Shown one piece after another: positions 6,192 to 11,039 of a DNA stretch of 11,039 nt (the stretch's first letter is position 1; each line of letters opens with the position of its first letter). Source of the DNA: JACZUI01 sp041599115. GTDB taxonomy: Bacteria; Actinomycetota; Acidimicrobiia; Spongiisociales; ZC4RG35. Below the pieces are notes generated by a model. The model saw only the letters and a program-made list of their open reading frames with translations. It had not been told where the DNA came from and searched no databases. Position numbers and translations under genes: made by a program. Location of the stretch: contig JBFHXF010000065.1 in the NCBI GenBank assembly GCA_041599115.1, positions 1-11,039 on the forward strand, given 5' to 3'.

Positions 6192-8912
6192 CTACCACCT
6201 GGTTAGCAGCCACACCTCTGGCTCCCATGACCCGGGCTCCACCTCTGCGAATAACTTGACCGCTTCGGTCAACGAGGACTCGGCATCACTTACTCGCCCA
6301 CTCCGATGATGTAGGTCGGCAAGGTGGTTGTAGAGGGCTGCCTGACGGTGCCGGTCGCCGATGGTGCTTGCGATCGTCAAGGCTTCTTGAACGCAGGACA
6401 TTGCCATATCGTCATTCGCCGTTTGTGCGTACGAGTAGCCGAGGGCGTTGAGGGCGGCCATTCGCGACACCGGATCATTACCGGCAAGTTCGAGCGCCTC
6501 CTCGAGGGCCTTGCGAGACTCGGCCCGATGCGAGCTCACGGTGCCGAGGATGGCCAGCGCCCGCGATCTGGTGGCCTCGTCGCCCTTCTCGGCAGCGACC
6601 ACCGCACGGTCGGCTTTTTCACGGGCGGCCTTCCGGTCCCCGCTGCGAAGGAGTGCCAGAGCCCAGTCGCAGTAGAGAGCGGTTGGATTGGGGTGCCCCA
6701 TCTCGGCGATCTCAAATTGGCTCAACGCTGAGTCGAGACGTCCCAATCGGCGGTTCGCTTCACCAATCATGTGCTCGGCGGCAGCTCGGTCGGCTCCACT
6801 GCCGTGGGCCGCCGCCTTCTCGAATTCGGCGTGAGCTTCGTTGAAACGTCCGAGGAAGAGAAGGGCCTCTCCAATCGCCTGGTGGAGATGGGAGACATCG
6901 GAGTGCCCGAGGGCAAGCGCCGCTCGATATGAGGCAACGGCTTCGGCCGCGGCAAACACGCGGCGGGAGAGATCACCCGCCTTCACATACCAGTCCGCGG
7001 CCTCGGAATCCTGGCCCCCATCTCGAAGGTGCTGTGCGACGGCGGTGGCCAGCCCTGCGTCGGTCATCGCGCGAGGTCGATTCTGAAGGGCAATGGCAGC
7101 GCGACGGTGGAGGAGACGTCGTCGAACGAAGTTGGCTGCCTCATAGACCAGCGTCTCGAGGCTATCGATGGCGAACTCCAGCCCACCGTCGACCGTCTCA
7201 TTGAGGATCCGCCTAGCGACGAGGGTCTCTACGGAGTCAACCACCTCCTCTTCGTTGCGCCCGCTCACCTCGCGCAGCAGGTCGAAATCGCAGGTGCCAT
7301 TGAGCACCGCCGCCGCAGTGAGGATCTGATGGGTGAGATCGTTGAGATCGACCAGTCGAACCTCCATGAAGCGTCTGACGCTCGGCGTCACGGTCACGGT
7401 GGACTCGGCTTCCAAGGCTTCCGCGACCAGGGCGGGGATGCCACCGGTCCGATGGATGAGGGTCTCGGCATCGTGGGTTCTGCCTGAAATCTGAGCACTC
7501 GTGATTGGCTCGAGGACCATCGCGAGGTGATCAGGTGCGGGCGTTGCTTCGATGAGACTTCGGAGCGTCCGATCCTCATCCGGTCGATGGGTTATCACAA
7601 GAAGCGTCTCAACGGTGCTGATTCGATGCGCCAGGAAGGTGAGGAAGGCAAGCGAGGTGTGATCCGCCCACTGTGCGTCATCCACGATGATCACCGGTGA
7701 GATGGAGGTCAGGATCTTGAACAGGGCGTCGTAGAGACGCACCTCACCAAAAGCGTCGTCTCGAGCCTGGAGTCTCGGATTGGCAAGCTCCGGGTAGACG
7801 GCGCCTGCCTCGCTGAGCGCCCAATCCGGAACCCCGGCCTTGGCGGCTGCCCAATCGTCCGAAGTGACCAGCGAGGCGAGCAGTTGGGCAACCACTCCGT
7901 GAGGGAGCTGGCTTTCGGCTCGGTAACCCCTTGCCGAGACAATGGGGACAGCGAGCTTTGCGGCCTCGGTCTTCAGCTCCTCGGTGAGTCGGGTCTTTCC
8001 CAGCCACGCCTCCCCCACGATCCGGATGACCCGACCGCGTAGGCCAGCCCCCAATGCCTCGAAAAGGGTTTCTAGCTCGGCTTGTCGGTCGATCAGGCCC
8101 AGGGGGAGTGCCGGCTTTTCGGCTGGTCTGGCCAAAACTCGCCTGCGCAGGCCTGGTGATGGTGGAAGGTCGTTATCGAGAATGGCCTCATACAGTTCGG
8201 TCGTCTCCTCGAGGGGATCGACACCCAATTCCTCGTCAAGGGTTGCCACGCATTGCCGGTATGCCGCGGTCGCACCCGCCCCATCGCCGGACCAGGCATA
8301 CAGCAGCATGAGCTGGCGATATGCCGGCTCACGCAGGGGGTCAAGCTCCAGCCATGAGGTGACAGCCTCGATCGCTGACCGAAAGTCCCCATCCGCGGCA
8401 TACGCTGCCGCCAGCCTCTCATAGGCCCGCCCAACCTCGAGTCGTAAACCTTCGGCGGTGGTCCGGGTCCAGTCGTCGAACTCAGGGGAGTCACGGAGGG
8501 AGAAACCCGCCATGAAGTCGCCGCGGTAGGCGTCGACGGCTCCTTTGAGGTGAGGAATGCATTCGTGGCACACATCCGCCTCTCCGTGATCGTGACGCCG
8601 GGTTTCACTTATCGCGTCTCGAAACACCGCCAGATCCGTTCGCACGTGTTTGGTGAGACGAATTTGCTCTCGGTCTGTCTCGACGGAATCGCTGCCCATT
8701 GCCGTGCGTAAAGCCGACAGGGTTCGACGCAAAGTTGCCCTGGCTTGGGAGTCGGCGGACTCCGGCCAGAGGAGCGCCGCGAGCGTGTCCCGCCGCGCGG
8801 GCCCCTCAACGGCCAAATAGGCCAGCAATGCGCTGGCCTTTCGGGTGTCGGCAGCAACCGGGCGGCCTTCATGTTCGAAGCGTGGTGTCCCCAGGATGCA
8901 TATGTCGAGCAC
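6192..8912 (-). CDS. Large SARP-type regulator: wHTH-BTAD-AAA ATPase-TPR
   Basis: This protein of about 906 residues has the layout of large SARP/AfsR-like regulators. In order (numbered from TTG 8936; subtract 8 for GTG 8912): an OmpR-like winged helix (10-110; LDICILGTPRFEHEG, then TRKASALLAYLAVEGPARRD and LWPESADSQARATLRRTLSALR); a CHEC motif (123-126) typical of the linker; the BTAD domain (about 130-255; AYRGDFMAGFSL, LELDPLREPAYRQLMLLYAWSG, LDEELGVDPLEETTELYE); an ATPase with Walker A GEAWLGKT (308-315) and Walker B PVIIVDDAQW; and TPR-like helical repeats (about 640-900). It probably binds direct repeats upstream of target promoters, with ATP and TPR-mediated input. GTG 8912 fits the family start and has a TAACGT box 8 nt upstream on the minus strand; TTG 8936 would add 8 residues. 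The neighbours on both sides are kinase-less membrane sensors, its likely targets or partners. Confidence 0.92.
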   Translation of the reverse strand: MLDICILGTPRFEHEGRPVAADTRKASALLAYLAVEGPARRDTLAALLWPESADSQARATLRRTLSALRTAMGSDSVETDREQIRLTKHVRTDLAVFRDAISETRRHDHGEADVCHECIPHLKGAVDAYRGDFMAGFSLRDSPEFDDWTRTTAEGLRLEVGRAYERLAAAYAADGDFRSAIEAVTSWLELDPLREPAYRQLMLLYAWSGDGAGATAAYRQCVATLDEELGVDPLEETTELYEAILDNDLPPSPGLRRRVLARPAEKPALPLGLIDRQAELETLFEALGAGLRGRVIRIVGEAWLGKTRLTEELKTEAAKLAVPIVSARGYRAESQLPHGVVAQLLASLVTSDDWAAAKAGVPDWALSEAGAVYPELANPRLQARDDAFGEVRLYDALFKILTSISPVIIVDDAQWADHTSLAFLTFLAHRISTVETLLVITHRPDEDRTLRSLIEATPAPDHLAMVLEPITSAQISGRTHDAETLIHRTGGIPALVAEALEAESTVTVTPSVRRFMEVRLVDLNDLTHQILTAAAVLNGTCDFDLLREVSGRNEEEVVDSVETLVARRILNETVDGGLEFAIDSLETLVYEAANFVRRRLLHRRAAIALQNRPRAMTDAGLATAVAQHLRDGGQDSEAADWYVKAGDLSRRVFAAAEAVASYRAALALGHSDVSHLHQAIGEALLFLGRFNEAHAEFEKAAAHGSGADRAAAEHMIGEANRRLGRLDSALSQFEIAEMGHPNPTALYCDWALALLRSGDRKAAREKADRAVVAAEKGDEATRSRALAILGTVSSHRAESRKALEEALELAGNDPVSRMAALNALGYSYAQTANDDMAMSCVQEALTIASTIGDRHRQAALYNHLADLHHRSGRVSDAESSLTEAVKLFAEVEPGSWEPEVWLLTRW

Positions 8913-8920
8913 GAGGCGGG

Positions 8921-8945
8921 ACGTTAGGCGTTGCAAACCGTTACG
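8921..8945 (-). promoter_or_regulatory. Putative regulator-gene promoter with CGTAACG word
   Basis: On the minus strand GTAACG (8945-8940) is followed ten bases later by GCAACG (8934-8929), and then by TAACGT (8926-8921), a TANNNT-type -10 box 8 nt before GTG 8912. The same CGTAAC word appears in the two other control regions of this module. The spacing here is 10 rather than 11 bp and the second copy is imperfect, so autoregulation is only suggested. Confidence 0.35.
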
Positions 8946-9017
8946 ACAACACTTTGTGTGAAAGGTTCGGAACGCTCTCGTCAGACGGCGCTGAAAAAGA
9001 GAGAGTCAGTGGCAGCT

Positions 9018-9036
9018 CGTAACGGTTACGGAACGG
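9018..9036 (+). promoter_or_regulatory. Direct and inverted repeat upstream of the paralogue pair: putative SARP site
   Basis: GTAACGG (9019-9025) and GGAACGG (9030-9036) match 6 of 7 bases with an exact 11-bp period. The first copy also forms a dyad, CGTAAC (9018-9023), G, GTTACG (9025-9030). The site ends 12 nt before ATG 9049. A TGGTCT box directly after it (9037-9042) lies 6 nt from the ATG but is a poor -10. Position and period fit activator binding by the divergently encoded SARP-type regulator. Confidence 0.5.
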
Positions 9037-9048
9037 TGGTCTGCAACC

Positions 9049-10233
9049 ATGAGAGTAATGCGCAGATCAATAGGTGTTTTGGCTTGGGCCCTGGCCGCAG
9101 CCGTTTTTGCAATCTCGGTGTACGACGTAACCACAGGGCTCGACACAGGCGGAACGGTCATAGCCACTGCGGGCGATATGCTGTGGGCGCTACTGCCGGC
9201 GGTGTTCGCGTTCTCGTCTGCTCTGATCGTTGCCAGGAATAGCTCCAACGTGATTGGCTGGTTGCTCATGATCCCCGCCGTGGCAGGGGCGCTTTCAGTT
9301 CCCCTCGCGCATCAGATCGGCGCTATCGAGCGGGCCCCCGGGTCGGTGAGCCCCTTGCTGTTCGTCGGCTTGTTCCTGGACAACTACGGCTGGCTGCTCC
9401 TGGTGTTCCCGGTGTTTCACCTGCTACTCGTCTTCCCCACAGGGAGACTTCTCTCCCGACGCTGGCGTTGGGTTGTCGGACTGGAGCTGGCGATGGCCGG
9501 TTTCTTCGCCATATTGATGATCCTCGTCAACCCAATCGGCCCCTTCGACGAGCGATGGCAGGTCACTAATCCAATCGGGTTAGTGCCATTGTCGTTCCTC
9601 AATGGCCCCTTCCTGGCCTTCTGGCTGGCGGGGTTGGTCGTGGTCACCGGGGCCGGGGTCGGCTGCATAATGCTTCGATACCGGCGTTCCGACGATGTGG
9701 AACGCCATCAGATGAAATGGCTGTTCTTTGCCGTGGCGGTGTTCGGAGTGATTTACGTCTATGGCGTACTGAACACCGACTTCACCGAGTCGGGCCTCGA
9801 AGACGCGTTGTTAGCCCTGGGCTTCTTGGGGATCCCTGTCAGCATCACCGTCGGCGTTCTGAAGTACCGCCTGTTTGAGATTGATCGGATCATTTCTCGG
9901 ACGGTGGGGTATGTGGTGGTGGTGGGGTTGTTGGCTGTGGTGTATGCGGTGGTGGCGGTGTGGTTGCCGTCACGTTTGACGGGTGATTCTCCGGTGTTTG
10001 TGGCGGGGGCCACTTTGGCGGTGGCGGCGATGTTCAATCCTTTGCGTCGTCGGGTGTTGCGTTGGGTTGATCGTCGTTTCTACCGGTCCCGGTATGACGC
10101 GGAGCGGGTGGTGGAGGAGTTTTCGGGTCGGTTGCGTCGTCAGACGGATCTCGACCGGTTGACCGACGATTGGCTGGGTGTGGTCACCGAGACCATGCAA
10201 CCGTCGGCGATCGGAGTCTGGATTCGAGAATGA
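9049..10233 (+). CDS. Polytopic membrane sensor-like protein lacking a kinase domain (paralogue 2)
   Basis: This 394-residue protein has hydrophobic helices at about 8-25, 43-62, 69-85, 103-130, 142-161, 180-207, 223-241, 255-272, 286-306 and 315-330. A cytoplasmic tail of about 65 residues follows. It shares with paralogue 1 the blocks VERHQMKWL (217-225), KYRLFEIDRIISRTVGY (272-288), FNPLRRRVLRWVDRRFYRSRYDAERV (329-354) and a tail ending VVTETMQPSAIGVWIRE. There is no histidine kinase, ATPase or complete GAF domain. The role is unknown; a membrane receptor or scaffold feeding a separate protein is inferred. From about nucleotide 9895 to 10165 codon use changes sharply to G- and T-ending codons with very little C, unlike the first two thirds. 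ATG 9058 is an alternative start. The gene is divergent from the SARP-type regulator and its TGA overlaps the ATG of the next gene. Confidence 0.85.
   Translation: MRVMRRSIGVLAWALAAAVFAISVYDVTTGLDTGGTVIATAGDMLWALLPAVFAFSSALIVARNSSNVIGWLLMIPAVAGALSVPLAHQIGAIERAPGSVSPLLFVGLFLDNYGWLLLVFPVFHLLLVFPTGRLLSRRWRWVVGLELAMAGFFAILMILVNPIGPFDERWQVTNPIGLVPLSFLNGPFLAFWLAGLVVVTGAGVGCIMLRYRRSDDVERHQMKWLFFAVAVFGVIYVYGVLNTDFTESGLEDALLALGFLGIPVSITVGVLKYRLFEIDRIISRTVGYVVVVGLLAVVYAVVAVWLPSRLTGDSPVFVAGATLAVAAMFNPLRRRVLRWVDRRFYRSRYDAERVVEEFSGRLRRQTDLDRLTDDWLGVVTETMQPSAIGVWIRE
9857..9975 (+). repeat. 119-bp imperfect direct repeat, copy A (within paralogue 2)
   Basis: Aligned without gaps to 10921-11039 this stretch differs at about 15 of 119 positions (roughly 87% identity by manual count). 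It covers the codons for LKYRLFEIDRIISRTVGY and the following helix. In 9901-9960, 53 of 60 bases are G or T. The upstream parts of the two genes are far less alike. Confidence 0.75.
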
Positions 10234-11039
10234 GACCCGGAGGTTTGCGCCGGATCGGGGGAACGGTTGGAACCTTTGTTGTGGCCCTGGGGATGGCATC
10301 GCTCCCTCTCAGCGGCACAGAGATAGACGGTTTCGAATTCATCATTGTCGCCCTCGGTGGCCTCTCTTTTGGAATAACGGGCGCCGTCATCTTGGCCCGG
10401 AGCAAGAACGTGTCGCTCGGGTGGCTCTTTGCAGCCGAGGCTGGTGCCTCGGGTTTGGGGCTTCTCGCCCGCTCTACTGGCGGCGAGTTCGCAGACGGTC
10501 TGGCCAGCGCTGCCGATTGGCTGGCAATCACCGCCGCCCTGGCCATCTTGGTCGGCTTCCCCGCTGGCCTCTCTCCGGGGTGGCGGCGACGGCTGGTGGC
10601 GGGTTTGTTTTGGTTCATGGCGGCTGATGCGTCGGTTGGCTCAATGATGGCCGTCGCAGTTTCAGAGGATTTCGGATTTCTCCTGTTTGTTCCTGTGTAT
10701 TTCTTGGCTCTAGTGATGGGGCTGGCGGGAATCGCTCGATTGGGCCTTCTCTATCGACGCGGAGGGAGCCAGGTGCGCCAGCAGTTGAAGTTTCTGATTT
10801 TCGTGATCGTTGGTGGAGGGGCCATGCTGGCCCTGTCGCTGTTGCCGGGGTTCAGTTCGCTGAATAATCCAGCGGGGATAGTCCTTGTCGTCGGCTCTCC
10901 GGTGGCGATCGGACTGGCGATTCTCAAGTACCGCCTGTTCGAGATCGATCGGATCATTTCGCGGACGGTGGGGTATGTGCTGGTGGTGGGTTTGCTTGGT
11001 GTGGTGTATGCGGTGGGCGCAGTGTGGCTGCCATCCCGG
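10230..11039 (+). CDS. Polytopic membrane sensor-like protein (paralogue 3), cut by right edge
   Basis: The gene is open for 270 codons to the window end. It starts at ATG 10230 inside the ATGA overlap with the previous gene, so the two are probably translationally coupled. It begins MRPGGLRRIGGTVGTFVVALG and has successive hydrophobic helices. It then shows VRQQLKFLIF (the counterpart of QMKWLFF in paralogue 2), ILKYRLFEIDRIISRTVGY and a following helix to WLPSR. The DRRFYRSRYD block and tail expected of this family lie beyond the edge, so a fused kinase domain cannot be excluded for this copy. The final 119 bp are a close DNA match to the same part of paralogue 2. Function as for the paralogues: unknown, receptor-like by inference. 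Confidence 0.85.
   Translation, partial: MRPGGLRRIGGTVGTFVVALGMASLPLSGTEIDGFEFIIVALGGLSFGITGAVILARSKNVSLGWLFAAEAGASGLGLLARSTGGEFADGLASAADWLAITAALAILVGFPAGLSPGWRRRLVAGLFWFMAADASVGSMMAVAVSEDFGFLLFVPVYFLALVMGLAGIARLGLLYRRGGSQVRQQLKFLIFVIVGGGAMLALSLLPGFSSLNNPAGIVLVVGSPVAIGLAILKYRLFEIDRIISRTVGYVLVVGLLGVVYAVGAVWLPSR
10921..11039 (+). repeat. 119-bp imperfect direct repeat, copy B (within paralogue 3)
   Basis: This is the partner of 9857-9975, offset by 1064 bp, and it continues past the window edge. Differences are both silent and coding, including the SRTVGYVLVV versus SRTVGYVVVV segment. The repeat may be longer in the full sequence. Confidence 0.75.

Noticed and set aside
7029..7487. Plus-strand frame of about 152 codons inside the SARP-type regulator gene
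   Set aside because: It is antisense to the well-supported ATPase region and shows no domain signature or upstream start signal.
8949..8959. Short dyad ACAC-TTT-GTGT in the divergent region
   Set aside because: Four-base arms are expected by chance. It is not repeated in the other control regions of the module.
9914..9929. GTG/GGT microsatellite-like run as a slippage or phase-variation site
   Set aside because: It reads as Val/Gly codons of a conserved transmembrane helix and is imperfect and short, so phase variation is not supported.

Overview
The window looks like chromosomal DNA from a GC-rich actinomycete (Actinomycetota, possibly an Acidimicrobiia-type lineage). This is inferred from the SARP/BTAD-type regulator, a NarL-type two-component pair whose kinase has the actinobacterial-style LHDSVLQTL H-box, the frequent lack of Shine-Dalgarno sequences, and TANNNT -10-like boxes placed so close to several starts that leaderless transcripts are plausible. 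No 16S or other taxonomic marker is present, so the assignment is tentative. No tRNA, rRNA, CRISPR array, insertion sequence or integrase was seen.

Left part (1-4568), ordinary housekeeping and signalling genes. A DUF1028 (Ntn-hydrolase-like) gene runs off the left edge on the minus strand. It is divergent from an apparently intact fabH-type beta-ketoacyl-ACP synthase III (405-1382), which ends in a strong hairpin. Convergent with fabH is a minus-strand operon of a membrane histidine kinase (2241-3359) followed 4 nt later by its NarL/LuxR response regulator (1592-2236). A control region of about 295 bp (3360-3654) separates the kinase from a GNAT acetyltransferase (3655-4536). It holds a strong hairpin with an alternative pairing, a GGGG-N4-CCC element and a short inverted repeat. 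A 13-bp perfect hairpin closes this part and probably works in both directions.

Right part (4569-11039), the most interesting section. A large SARP-type regulator (wHTH + BTAD + AAA ATPase + TPR; 6192-8912, minus) is surrounded by membrane proteins. Downstream on the same strand lie a polytopic protein with a GAF-like stub tail (4962-6137) and a small three-helix membrane protein (4605-4874). Divergent from the regulator are two more members of the same polytopic family, overlapping by ATGA (9049-10233, and 10230 to the right edge). The three paralogues look like the input half of a sensor kinase without a kinase domain. The word CGTAAC/GTTACG recurs in the regulator-membrane gene control regions, twice as an 11-bp-period direct repeat, the arrangement expected for SARP binding sites. 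I infer one regulatory module in which the SARP regulator controls, and may receive signals from, the kinase-less sensors. The two plus-strand paralogues also share a G/T-rich, C-poor 3' module that differs in codon use from the rest of the genes, which suggests recombination or gene conversion between copies.
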